A stretch of DNA of 32,452 bases from Kiritimatiellota bacterium (GTDB lineage: Bacteria > Verrucomicrobiota > Kiritimatiellia > CAIQIC01): assembly GCA_026398385.1 (NCBI GenBank), contig JAPLSZ010000224.1:27049-59500 (forward strand), read 5' to 3'. Below are positions 15,243 to 23,458 of the stretch, piece after piece. The stretch's first letter is position 1; each line of letters starts with the position of its first letter. The notes below the pieces were generated by a model that saw only the letters and a list, made by a program, of their open reading frames with translations, had not been told where the DNA came from and made no database searches. Made by a program: the position numbers and the translations under genes.

Positions 15243-16223
15243 TCAGAAGCGCAGCCCGGCGTTGACGCCGAACAGCGGCGCCAGATTGAATGACGCGGTC
15301 AAATCGGACAGGCCCGGCCGGTCGGTGATGCGAAATTCCTGCCAGACATAATCGCCGCCAAAGACATAGATGAACATCCCCGGATTCGGCGCGTAGCGCA
15401 GACCGATCAACAGCGGCACGCCGCGATCGCGGAAAATGCCGGCGCTGGTCGGGCTGTCCGCCGGCAGCCGGTACTCGCGGTTCTCCACCATCAGCGAGCC
15501 GTCCACCTGCCACCGCCGCCGCTCATCCAGCCGGTACGTCAGCATCAATCCTTGGGCGGTGCGCAAACCCAGCCGGTCGGTGATCTGCCATTCGAGGCCG
15601 GGAATCGGCAGCACCCGCGCGTTGGCCTCCAGCCGCGTGTGTACAAACAGGCCGACGGTGAACGCGAAGTTGGTGGTGCACTGCCGCCGCGCGCTGAGCA
15701 TGCCGCCGCCCGTGCAACCGTCTGCCGCCGTCGCGCTGTTAACCAGCGCCCAGCCGACATCACCGGCCGCGAATAGCGACCACTGCGGGTTCAGCGGAAC
15801 CGTCCCGCCGGCCGTCAAGCGCGTGATGCGGGTCGTCCGCGGCAGACCCAGGAATGCGCTGTCCGCGCGACCGTCGAACCGGTACCGGCTGAGTTCGTCA
15901 TCCACCGCCACGCTCCCCAGCGCGGCCTGACCCAGCCGAAAACGCAGACCGCCGGTCAGAGTTGCGCGGCTGGTTTCCACGCGGCTGTCGTCGAACCAGT
16001 CCGCGTCTGGCTGCCAGCGCAGGCCGACGGAGAAAAACGGATGCGGGCCGGGCCCCGTTGGCGGGAACCGCTCGGGTCCGCCGACGCGTGTGGCGATCGT
16101 GATCTCGCGGGACACGCCGAGATTCGCGCCGCTGCCTGGCGCCTGCGCCCGGGTCCCCGGCGTGCCGACGAGCACCCCCAGGCAAATAATCCAACCCCAG
16201 CGTGTCGAGTTCAGCAGCCGCAT
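15243..16223 (-). CDS. Putative outer-membrane beta-barrel protein (DUF6268-like)
   Basis: The product is 326 residues from ATG 16223 with a signal peptide ('RWGWIICLGVLVGTPGTRAQA'). The rest alternates short amphipathic strands and turns: 'FFSVGLRWQPDADWFDDSR', 'LTGGLRFRLGQ', 'TTNFAFTVGLFVHTRLEANA', 'LMLTYRLDERRRWQVDGSLM', 'LLIGLRYAPNPGMFIYVFGGDYV'. It ends in Phe ('NAGLRF'), the usual C-terminal residue for barrel insertion by BamA. Surface loops with 'GCTGGGMLSARRQC' hold two cysteines. No specific transport or enzyme motif is visible. The family name is tentative; the barrel prediction rests on the strand pattern and terminal Phe. Confidence 0.6.
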   Translation of the reverse strand: MRLLNSTRWGWIICLGVLVGTPGTRAQAPGSGANLGVSREITIATRVGGPERFPPTGPGPHPFFSVGLRWQPDADWFDDSRVETSRATLTGGLRFRLGQAALGSVAVDDELSRYRFDGRADSAFLGLPRTTRITRLTAGGTVPLNPQWSLFAAGDVGWALVNSATAADGCTGGGMLSARRQCTTNFAFTVGLFVHTRLEANARVLPIPGLEWQITDRLGLRTAQGLMLTYRLDERRRWQVDGSLMVENREYRLPADSPTSAGIFRDRGVPLLIGLRYAPNPGMFIYVFGGDYVWQEFRITDRPGLSDLTASFNLAPLFGVNAGLRF

Positions 16224-16266
16224 CACCGCGATGCTACGTGGCCGCGGGCCGGAAGACAATTCGGTA

Positions 16267-16296
16267 TTGGCAATCGGCGGCGGGGGGGGGTATAGT
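16267..16296 (+). promoter_or_regulatory. Promoter with a G9 homopolymer in its spacer, upstream of the pilin-like gene
   Basis: TTGGCA (16267-16272), an 18-bp spacer ending in nine consecutive G (16282-16290), then TATAGT (16291-16296). Transcription would begin near 16303, about 47 bp before ATG 16350. Gain or loss of one G would move the spacing to 19 or 17 bp, the arrangement used for transcriptional phase variation in some pathogens. Whether this tract varies is unknown. Confidence 0.45.
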
Positions 16297-16349
16297 CATC
16301 CGGTGATCTGAGTAACACGCGCGAACGGATCTTCGTTCCGGAGGTGGAT

Positions 16350-16952
16350 ATGAAACGATGGATAATGCCGGCCTGGCGCCGAAGTTTTACGCTGATCGAA
16401 CTGCTGGTTGTCATCGCGATCATCGCCATTCTGGCCGCCATGCTTTTCCCGGGGCTGGCCACGGCGTTAGCCCGACGCAATGAGGCCCGGTGCGTCAACA
16501 ATGCCAAGGGCATTGCCACCATATTCTTTATGGTGGCGCAGGATAACAACCGGAGATACCCGGCCGGCAGCGGCAATTCCCTGATCTTCCCCGCCGAATT
16601 CACGAATCTGTGCAGTGACCTCAAGGTCTTGAGCTGTCTCAGCGACAAGGGTTCCACCAGTTGGCCCAGCGCCTGCACCCCCACCTGCTATAACCTCAGC
16701 CTCAGCCGTGCCAGTTACGTTTATGCCGACCAAAATTACAGCGTGATTGGACTGACCAACATCGCCCTTCAGAGCATCGGCCAGATCAGTTCGCCGAGCC
16801 GGAAGGCGGTGATCGCCGAGCCTTGCCTGAATTCCGCCAACACCAAGTACTGGCACCGCCGGTTGGGATACGGCACGGTGGGCTACGTGGACGGACACGC
16901 CGGCTTGGTCACAGGCGTCTCCTCGATCAACGAAATCAATGCGTATTACTGA
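16350..16952 (+). CDS. Prepilin-type pseudopilin-like protein with variant H-x-DG tail
   Basis: The product is 200 residues. A short basic leader is followed by the type IV prepilin signature '[27 protein letters not shown]', in which Phe is processed after cleavage and Glu at position +5 is present. Two pairs of Cys lie in the soluble part ('[15 protein letters not shown]', 'SACTPTCYN'). The end has '[19 protein letters not shown]', like the C-terminal H-X9-DG motif of the pilin-like family expanded in PVC bacteria, but with eleven residues between His and Asp-Gly. GGAGGTG precedes ATG 16350 with ideal spacing, against the track's GTG 16344. Such proteins sit in the inner membrane and may form pseudopili; the role here is unknown. 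Confidence 0.85.
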   Translation: MKRWIMPAWRRSFTLIELLVVIAIIAILAAMLFPGLATALARRNEARCVNNAKGIATIFFMVAQDNNRRYPAGSGNSLIFPAEFTNLCSDLKVLSCLSDKGSTSWPSACTPTCYNLSLSRASYVYADQNYSVIGLTNIALQSIGQISSPSRKAVIAEPCLNSANTKYWHRRLGYGTVGYVDGHAGLVTGVSSINEINAYY

Positions 16953-16981
16953 AGCGGAACGCCAGCGGTTCGGAACAGCGC

Positions 16982-18130
16982 ATGAAAGTCCCCTTGCTCG
17001 ATCTCCAGGCGCAGTATCGTGCCATTCAATCGGAAGTGGATGCCGCCGTCGCGGCGGTGTTCGCGACGCAGGGCTTTATCCTCGGGCCCCAGGTGCAGGC
17101 CTTGGAGCGGGCTGTCGCGGCCTATTGCGGCGCCACCCAGGCCTGCGGCGTATCCTCCGGCACCGATGCCCTGCTGGTCGCCTTGATGTCCGAGGGCATC
17201 GGGGCCGGCGCTGAAGTCATCACTACGCCCTACACGTTTTTCGCCACCGCCGGATCCATTGCCCGGGTCGGCGCGCGGCCGGTGTTCGTGGACATTGACC
17301 CGCATTCGTTCAACCTCGATCCCCGGCAGGTGGCAGCGAAGCTCACCCCGCGCACCCGGGCGATCATCCCGGTCCATCTTTATGGCCGGATGGCGGAGAT
17401 GGAGCCGTTGCTCGCGCTGGCGGACCGGCGCGGGCTGGTGGTGATCGAGGATGCCTGCCAGGCGATCGGCGCGGAATACCGCGGGCGGCGCGCGGGGAGC
17501 CTCGGCGCGTATGGCTGCTTTTCGTTTTTTCCGTCCAAGAACCTCGGCGGCGCCGGCGACGGCGGCATGGTTACGACCAGCGACCCGGCGCGCGCGGCCC
17601 GGCTCGCCAGCCTGCGCAACCACGGCATGGAGCCGAAGTACGTTCACCACCTCATCGGCGGCAATTTCCGGCTCGACGCGCTGCAGGCCGCCGTGCTGAA
17701 CGTGAAGCTGAAACACCTCGATGCCTGGACCGCCGCCCGCCGGCGCAACGCCGCGCGCTACGACCGGCTCTTCCGCGCCGCCGGCCTCGCGCCCGATCCG
17801 CTGACGCTGCCGATGACGCCGTGCGGCGCCGCCGGCCGGCCGGACAACGAGGACTGCCGCTGTCATATCTTCAACCAGTATGTCCTGCGCGCGCCGCGCC
17901 GCGACGAGCTGCGCGCGTGGCTGACGCAGCGGGGCATCGGCAACGAGGTGTACTATCCCGTGCCGCTGCATCTACAGGAATGTTTTGCGCCGTTGGGCCA
18001 CCGGCCGGGCGACTTTCCGGAAAGCGAACGCGCCGCGCGCGAAACCCTGGCGCTACCGGTCTATCCGGAACTCACCGATGACCAGGCCGGAGCCGTCGTG
18101 GCCGCCGTGCGCGACTTCTACCGCGGCTGA
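16982..18130 (+). CDS. DegT/DnrJ/EryC1/StrS-family sugar aminotransferase
   Basis: The 382-residue PLP enzyme of the type that transaminates keto-sugars on nucleotide carriers shows '[13 protein letters not shown]', '[14 protein letters not shown]', '[15 protein letters not shown]', '[13 protein letters not shown]', '[22 protein letters not shown]', the PLP-lysine motif '[17 protein letters not shown]' (Lys186), and the C-terminal '[15 protein letters not shown]'. These are all standard for the family. ATG 16982 is used rather than the track start 16823, which overlaps the pilin-like gene. The products are amino-sugars for surface polysaccharide or glycoprotein, but the exact sugar cannot be told. 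It starts 29 bp after the pilin-like gene, so it may ride on the same promoter. Confidence 0.9.
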   Translation: MKVPLLDLQAQYRAIQSEVDAAVAAVFATQGFILGPQVQALERAVAAYCGATQACGVSSGTDALLVALMSEGIGAGAEVITTPYTFFATAGSIARVGARPVFVDIDPHSFNLDPRQVAAKLTPRTRAIIPVHLYGRMAEMEPLLALADRRGLVVIEDACQAIGAEYRGRRAGSLGAYGCFSFFPSKNLGGAGDGGMVTTSDPARAARLASLRNHGMEPKYVHHLIGGNFRLDALQAAVLNVKLKHLDAWTAARRRNAARYDRLFRAAGLAPDPLTLPMTPCGAAGRPDNEDCRCHIFNQYVLRAPRRDELRAWLTQRGIGNEVYYPVPLHLQECFAPLGHRPGDFPESERAARETLALPVYPELTDDQAGAVVAAVRDFYRG

Positions 18131-18180
18131 CCGCCTGCCGCCCTGGCGGAAAACAGGGCGGAAGGTGGATATTCTAATTT

Positions 18181-18247
18181 GTGGGCGGGGCTTCCAGCCC
18201 AGCGGGAATTGTTCCGTTGCTGGCGCGGGACTGGAAGCCCCGCCCAC
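18181..18247. repeat. Perfect 17-bp inverted repeat with nested inner stem
   Basis: 'gtgggcggggcttccag' (18181-18197) is exactly the reverse complement of 18231-18247. The 33-bp centre can itself pair (CCAGC...GCTGG with GGAA/TTCC inside). It sits between convergent genes, 50 bp after one and 20 bp before the other. There is no T-run, so it resembles a REP-type palindromic element more than a classic terminator, although it could stop transcription from either side. Confidence 0.8.
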
Positions 18248-18266
18248 GAAGAGGTCCGGAAACATT

Positions 18267-20729
18267 TCAGGGCCCGGCCGGCCAAGCTTGCGTGGCGGTG
18301 GCATGGCCGTCGTCCGCCTGGAGCAGCAGTCCGGCCTCCGGCATGGCCGCCGGCAGCAGCAGCAGCCGGGCGCCGTCGAACTGCCACGCGTTCGGGGGAA
18401 GATCCGGCGGACTGACCAGCAGGTTGGTGAAAACCGCGCCGGGGCCGCTGACCAACAAGCCGACGCCTTCGCCCGCCAGCGTCATTTTTTCCCGCCGCAG
18501 GACGAGTTCGTCATTCACGCGGCACTCGAGCCCGCCGCGCGCGCCGGCGCGGACGCTGAGCCGGTAAGCTGCGCCGGGCCGCACCGGCGCGCCGCGCGCG
18601 GCCACCGGTGTCAGCGTCCCCGCGCGGCAGGCGCCCAAGGTCCAGCCGCTGGTTTCGCCGACGAGCCCGAAGAAGGACGACTCCCCGCCATGGACGTTGA
18701 AGACCAGTCCGGCACGCGCCCGCGCCGTCAGCGAATCCGCCGTCGGCAGCAGGGTCACGGCCACTTCCGTCAGCGTCCCCCGCTGGCGCCGGGGGAACAG
18801 CCAGACGGCGGCGGCGTTGGTCGTGCTGAACGCCACCCCGGCCGGAGTGTTGCGTACGACGCCCTCCACCCCCGTCGGCGTGCCCGTGGCGGTCAGCGGC
18901 AACGGCTGGCACCACATTAGCGTCACCGGATCGCCGTCCGGATCGAAGACGTCGGGCCGCACCTCGACCATCTGCTTCCGGGCGGCCGTCCGCGGAAGGG
19001 CGCGAATGACCGGCGGCCGGTTGGCGCGCCGGATCTCGAGGCGCGCCGGAGCGCTGCGGATGACAGCGCCGTCCGCGTGAAAAGCCGCCGCCTGCAACGC
19101 GACCACGCCGGCGCCCAGCACCGCCGGGTCCAGCGTGAACTCGCGGCTCCGGCCGCGCGCGAGCAGCCGCTCGCCGCTGTACCATCCGACTTCGCGCGGC
19201 GCGCCGGCGGCGGTCACGCTCAGCCGCAACGGGTGCCACAAGTCCACGCGGCCATCCGCCGGCACGCCGCCGAGCGCCACGGCGCGGCCCCGGCGGTCCA
19301 GCAGAAAGCCGTCCTCGGCCGCCGCCGTATGGATGACGAGAAAGCCGGTGGACGCGACCGCCCTGACGCGGTGGTAGCCGTCGGCCAGCGGCGCGGTCTG
19401 GATCACCGTCGCATCGCTGCGCGAGGCTTCGCCCAGCGGGCGGCCATCGAGAAAGAATTGGATGTTCAAAGCCAGGGCCTCTTCGGAATCACAGTGCAGA
19501 CGAAAGCTGACCCGGCCGTCCGCCTGCTGTTGTTCCAGCCACACCCGGAACGACTTGGCCCACGGCGCGGCGAGGGGATCGCCCACCGGCAGCAGTTGCA
19601 GCGGGCAGCGGACGGACTGGGCCAGGCTCTCCAGCGCCGAGCACCCGTGCGCATAGTGCGCGAAGAAGCGCGCGCCGGGGAACTTGGTCCAGAGGGAGAA
19701 CGGCTCCGTCACCGTGCCGGCGGACAGCGTGGCGCCGGCCCGCAGCCAGGCGGAGAGTTTCGTTTGATCGGCGGTGTGCAACAGCGCGCCGAAGCTGGTG
19801 CAGTGGTCGGCGTAGCAGCCCGGCAGATAGGCCCGCGCCGGCGGCGTGATCCACGCCGCGCCGGACATGAGGCCCAGCACCGCCGGCGCGTCGGCGACCG
19901 GCAGGGCGTTGGTGATCACGGCGGTCACGCCGGCCTCGGCCAGTTCGGCCCGGGCCTGGGGAAACTGCCAGTCGCGCATTTTCGAGCGGACGTCGTCGGT
20001 GGCGACAAACCAGACGGCCCCGTTGGTCCAATCCCGGGGCAAAGGCGCGGAGGCTTGGTCCAGGCCTTGGAGAACCTCGGGGACTTCGAGGCCGCGTGCG
20101 CCGGTGTGGGCGAGGAGCATGGCGGGCAGCGGCAGGGCGCCATGGGTGGTGTCGTGGAACCAGCGGAAGGAATGGCTGTCGGCCTGCGGGCCGCCGGACT
20201 GGTTGGGGCCGGCAAAGAAAGCGGAGGCATAGCGGCCGGTGTCCGTCAGGCCGGCGGGCGGTAGCTGGTTGCGGGTGAAGGTGAGGCCGGTGAGGGACAG
20301 GGGCGGGGTGGACGTGATGCGGACCGGGAAGTCGGCGGAATAAGCCCAGGCGAGCATACGGCTTTCCAAGCCACGCTCGCGGAGGATTTGCCCTGCGGGC
20401 TCCCAGATCCAGCGGGTGAACTCGTCCGGCGAGCACTCCGCGGGCGGCTCGCGGACGCTGTCCGGCAGAGCCAGATACACGACATTTTCGGGCGGCAGCC
20501 GGCGGAGTTGGACGTAACGGTTGGCAATTTCCAGCGAACGCGGGGAGTTCTGGTTGACCAGCAACAGCAGTTCGTGCGGCGCCAGCGCGCGGGCCGTCGC
20601 CGCCGGCAGCAGCAGCGCCAGGAGGACGCACCAGCGCCCGAGCCGCGAACCGGCGCCGCGCGGCGCGGACGCGGCGCCAGCCCGCCACGGCGGGTGGATG
20701 GATCCGGCTGTGGCGAGCATGTGAGGCAT
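18267..20729 (-). CDS. TIGR03790-like secreted protein with C-terminal beta domains
   Basis: The product is 820 residues with a basic start and hydrophobic stretch ('GRWCVLLALLLPAATARALA') as signal peptide. The N-terminal 350 residues look like the TIGR03790 family: 'LLLLVNQNSPRSLEIANRYVQLRRLPPENVVYL', 'ILRERGLESRMLAWAYSADFPVR', and 'ACTIN-like' Gly/Ala loops around 'LPGCYADHCTSFGALLH' and 'AGATLSAGTVTEPF'. The rest carries Ig-like beta repeats ('NRPPVIRALPRTA...', 'DPDGDPVTLMW') and a lectin-like end ('SSFFGLVGETSGWTLG', 'ECRVNDELVL'). Function of the family is unknown. The first codon is uncertain (20729 or 20720). It follows epsI on the same strand after a 121-bp spacer with CCACGGAT-type words. 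Confidence 0.7.
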   Translation of the reverse strand: MPHMLATAGSIHPPWRAGAASAPRGAGSRLGRWCVLLALLLPAATARALAPHELLLLVNQNSPRSLEIANRYVQLRRLPPENVVYLALPDSVREPPAECSPDEFTRWIWEPAGQILRERGLESRMLAWAYSADFPVRITSTPPLSLTGLTFTRNQLPPAGLTDTGRYASAFFAGPNQSGGPQADSHSFRWFHDTTHGALPLPAMLLAHTGARGLEVPEVLQGLDQASAPLPRDWTNGAVWFVATDDVRSKMRDWQFPQARAELAEAGVTAVITNALPVADAPAVLGLMSGAAWITPPARAYLPGCYADHCTSFGALLHTADQTKLSAWLRAGATLSAGTVTEPFSLWTKFPGARFFAHYAHGCSALESLAQSVRCPLQLLPVGDPLAAPWAKSFRVWLEQQQADGRVSFRLHCDSEEALALNIQFFLDGRPLGEASRSDATVIQTAPLADGYHRVRAVASTGFLVIHTAAAEDGFLLDRRGRAVALGGVPADGRVDLWHPLRLSVTAAGAPREVGWYSGERLLARGRSREFTLDPAVLGAGVVALQAAAFHADGAVIRSAPARLEIRRANRPPVIRALPRTAARKQMVEVRPDVFDPDGDPVTLMWCQPLPLTATGTPTGVEGVVRNTPAGVAFSTTNAAAVWLFPRRQRGTLTEVAVTLLPTADSLTARARAGLVFNVHGGESSFFGLVGETSGWTLGACRAGTLTPVAARGAPVRPGAAYRLSVRAGARGGLECRVNDELVLRREKMTLAGEGVGLLVSGPGAVFTNLLVSPPDLPPNAWQFDGARLLLLPAAMPEAGLLLQADDGHATATQAWPAGP

Positions 20730-20850
20730 GGTTTTCGCCGAAGAATCCGCGTTTCATCCGTGGCCAAAAAGCCTGCGCCGGAAACCGCACAACGGGCCGC
20801 GCGGCACCCGCGCGCCCACCGCCTACGGAGCTCGCCGCCGGGCCCCATGG

Positions 20851-21612
20851 TCAGGGTTGGGCGAGATCCTTCCGCGCCAAAATGATTTCCGGATACAGCA
20901 GACCGACCAGGCTTTTGATCTGGTCCTGGTAAGGCGTGGAATTCTTCTGGCAGCGCCCGGCCACGGCGATATACGCCCACTTGTGCGCCACGCTGTGTAC
21001 GATGCGATCCCAGCCCAGCCAGAACATACGCTCGAGGTGGTAGGGCGTGTCCCGGCCCTGCCCCACGAACCAATACGCAAAATAGCCGTCCGTTTCACGT
21101 TGCTGGCCTTGCAGATCCAGGGCGCGCGTGGTTTCCAGGACCATGACGCCCAAGGGTTTTCGCCCGGCCACAGGCACGGCCAGCACATGGCTGGAGTTGA
21201 TGCGATGCCCCTGTCCTTCCAGACAGCGCTCGGGCCGGTGGATGCTCTCGCGTTCCCGGCCGCTCAACACCACGGAAACGGCGATCGAATCGCCGGCGGC
21301 ATTGGTGTAAAGCGACTTGATAAAGCGCGTGTCCTTATCCAATTGCGTATACTCCGCAAGGCTCATGGTATGCAGTGTCTTGCCGCACGCCGGGCAGATG
21401 TCCGGTTTTTTCACCTGGTCGATCGTGAAATCCTTGGTGCAGTCCGGATTGTGGCAGAACCGCAATTCACGACCCCTCCAGGGGCCCAGGTGGGCGGGCA
21501 ACACCAAGCGCACCCCCGGCTGGTCCACGAGGCTCACGTCCACGGTAAACATCAGCGCCAGCGCCGTCAGCGCCAGCAACACGATGACCGTTATGAAAGG
21601 CTTGTACTTCAC
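20851..21612 (-). CDS. epsI: Exosortase-associated EpsI-type protein with an inserted zinc-ribbon-like motif
   Basis: The product is 253 residues. One membrane helix lies near the start ('FITVIVLLALTALALMFTV'), then a periplasm-facing domain with the EpsI/DUF3485 hallmark 'SIHRPERCLEGQGHRI' and a following 'ALDLQGQQRETDGYFAYWF...'. Between helix and hallmark lies a segment not usual in EpsI: Cys53, Cys58, Cys73, Cys76 ('CHNPDC', 'CPACG'), a probable zinc ribbon. EpsI domains work with exosortase in handling sorted surface proteins or exopolysaccharide; biochemical role unknown. It begins 25 bp after the exosortase gene, so they are surely co-transcribed. Confidence 0.85.
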   Translation of the reverse strand: MKYKPFITVIVLLALTALALMFTVDVSLVDQPGVRLVLPAHLGPWRGRELRFCHNPDCTKDFTIDQVKKPDICPACGKTLHTMSLAEYTQLDKDTRFIKSLYTNAAGDSIAVSVVLSGRERESIHRPERCLEGQGHRINSSHVLAVPVAGRKPLGVMVLETTRALDLQGQQRETDGYFAYWFVGQGRDTPYHLERMFWLGWDRIVHSVAHKWAYIAVAGRCQKNSTPYQDQIKSLVGLLYPEIILARKDLAQP

Positions 21613-21637
21613 AAGATCCGCTCTGTTAGGACGCCGC

Positions 21638-22624
21638 TTACATCCGCTGGGTAGACCAGGCTTTCACACGCCGCCAGACCTGGCCAAGATTCGTGTTCAG
21701 CAGTATACCGATGCCGATCATGAAACCCACCGCCACCGAAAAAACGATGTAGGTCGAATAATCATGGTACAGCCCCAACGCCACCTTGTCGCCCAGCGCC
21801 TCGGCCACCAACGCCACCGTGATGACGCGCGCAACATTGCCGGCGATCGCCAGCGGGATGCAGGCCAGAAACAGGATCCATTGTTTGAGCATGGTCTTCT
21901 GCGTGAAATAGGCATACGCGGCCGTCAGCGCCGTCATGGCCAGCAGCGAGCGCAAGCCGCTGCACGGGTCCGCCACGTCAAAGCTGAAGCCGCCGCCGGC
22001 CGCCGAATAAATGGACGTGCCCGACCGGTGCGCCTCGATGCCGACGATGTTCAGTACCGCCGTGGCCGCGTGCGTAACGAACATGCGCAGCGGAAACGAC
22101 AGCGTGTCCAGGAAGGTCAGCGGGATGCAGAAGATCAGGTACGTGCAGGGGAAGATCAGGATTTTGGCCATCTGCCAGCCGAAGAAATACAACGGCAGGC
22201 CCCACAGCAGCAGGATCAGGCTGGCCAGCGAGAGACGCGTCTGCTGCATCTTCGCCCCCAGCCAGTGTATCAGCAAGGCCGACACGATCACGGCCAGGCC
22301 CCACTGGTTGATCGCCTTCGGCACGGACAGCAGCTCCCGGCGGCGCAACCAGACCACCACCAGGCAGAAGGGGGGGACCACCCAGCCGAAGGACCAATCC
22401 ACTCCGCCGTACGAGATGCTGTCGCTCCAGCGGGCCACCATCCACACGAACGCGGACTGGCTGTTCATGCCTCCCACCGTGTTGCCGAGCAGATGAAACA
22501 GGGCGAAAATCATGCCGATGATCACCGCCATAAACCCCAACTGAAGCACCTGCGCCCGGTCCAGCACGGCCAGCCGCCACCGCTCGCTCAAAATCAATGA
22601 ATCGGTTGTATTTCCATTGTCCAT
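21638..22624 (-). CDS. Exosortase (membrane transpeptidase-type sorting enzyme)
   Basis: The 328-residue polytopic membrane protein has the exosortase catalytic triad: Cys221 in 'ADPCSGLRSLLAM', Arg266 in 'IAGNVARVITVAL', and His287 in 'LYHDYSTYIVF'. About eight hydrophobic helices are visible. Exosortases cleave C-terminal sorting tails (PEP-CTERM and variants) and are linked with exopolysaccharide production. ATG 22624 is chosen because GGGAG lies seven bases upstream and the longer track start (22915) covers the divergent wbuC gene. EpsI follows directly. I saw no PEP-CTERM tail in the proteins of this window, so the recognised tail type cannot be stated. Confidence 0.93.
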   Translation of the reverse strand: MDNGNTTDSLILSERWRLAVLDRAQVLQLGFMAVIIGMIFALFHLLGNTVGGMNSQSAFVWMVARWSDSISYGGVDWSFGWVVPPFCLVVVWLRRRELLSVPKAINQWGLAVIVSALLIHWLGAKMQQTRLSLASLILLLWGLPLYFFGWQMAKILIFPCTYLIFCIPLTFLDTLSFPLRMFVTHAATAVLNIVGIEAHRSGTSIYSAAGGGFSFDVADPCSGLRSLLAMTALTAAYAYFTQKTMLKQWILFLACIPLAIAGNVARVITVALVAEALGDKVALGLYHDYSTYIVFSVAVGFMIGIGILLNTNLGQVWRRVKAWSTQRM

Positions 22625-22757
22625 AAGCAGCTCCCGAACAACGGCGATAACATAGCGTGAAGCCCCTGCCGCCGCAAGTCCCGGCTTTCCCGTTGCGGGT
22701 CCACCCTTGACGGCCGGGATATTTCTGCGACGATGGATCGTCTTTGGCGAGGACTCG

Positions 22758-23234
22758 ATGATGAACCCCTTGCAGATGATCGGTCGCGAATTACTGGATG
22801 GTCTCTCGGCACAGGCCCGGGCGGCCCCCCGGCGGCGGAAGAATTTCAACGTCCACCATTCCGAAAAGGAACCGTGCAACCGGCTGCTGAACGCGCTGGA
22901 GCCGGATACGTACATTCAACCGCATTGCCACAGCGAGCCAGCCAAGGACGAAACCATGGTCATCGTTCGCGGCCGTCTGGGCCTGGTGGCGTTCGATGGC
23001 GCCGGCCAGGTGGCCGGGACCGCACTGCTCGAAGCGGGCGGGGAGTCCGTCGCGGTCACGATCCCGCATGGGGTGTTCCATGCGCTGGTGGCGCTGGCGC
23101 CGGGCACGATTTTCTTCGAGGCCAAGGCCGGCCCCTACCGCCCGCTGGCGCCGCACGAAAAAGCCGCCTGGGCTCCGGCCGAAGGCGACCCCGCCGCGCC
23201 CGCCCAGCTCGCCAGGCTGAAAAAGCTTTTTTGA
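22758..23234 (+). CDS. wbuC: WbuC-family cupin metalloprotein
   Basis: The 158-residue single-domain cupin starts 'MMNPLQMIGRELLDGLSAQA', then 'RKNFNVHHSEKEPCNRLLNALEPDTYIQPHCHSEPAKDETMVIVRG'. Candidate metal ligands are the two His in 'QPHCHSE' and the Glu in 'KDETM', with His in 'IPHGVFHALVA'. It ends 'GTIFFEAKAGPYRP'. WbuC genes sit in O-antigen and capsule clusters; the reaction is not established. The start may be either of two adjacent ATGs (22758 or 22761), both near the GAGG Shine-Dalgarno. It is divergent from the exosortase across 133 bp, fitting an envelope gene cluster. Confidence 0.85.
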   Translation: MMNPLQMIGRELLDGLSAQARAAPRRRKNFNVHHSEKEPCNRLLNALEPDTYIQPHCHSEPAKDETMVIVRGRLGLVAFDGAGQVAGTALLEAGGESVAVTIPHGVFHALVALAPGTIFFEAKAGPYRPLAPHEKAAWAPAEGDPAAPAQLARLKKLF

Positions 23235-23458
23235 CGCGGAGGAACGCCGAAGCCCGCCAAGGCTCTTCGTGTCAACCCGCGCTCGTGACGCTTCCGGCAG
23301 AAGCCCCGTCATGGCGATCATCCGCGCCAAGCCTGAGGTGAAAAGCCCCCGGCACTTGATCGCCCGCTTGTCGGCGGATGGTGCTGGGGTTAAGGGCTTG
23401 TTTATCCGGTGGGGCATGGTAGTGTGCCGGGGGGTTCAAGGGACGAAAGAGGTGTGTC

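Noticed and set aside
19077-20264. 395-residue plus-strand ORF over the TIGR03790-like gene
   Set aside because: Arg/Gln/Gly-rich shadow; the minus-strand frame carries the signal peptide and family sequence.
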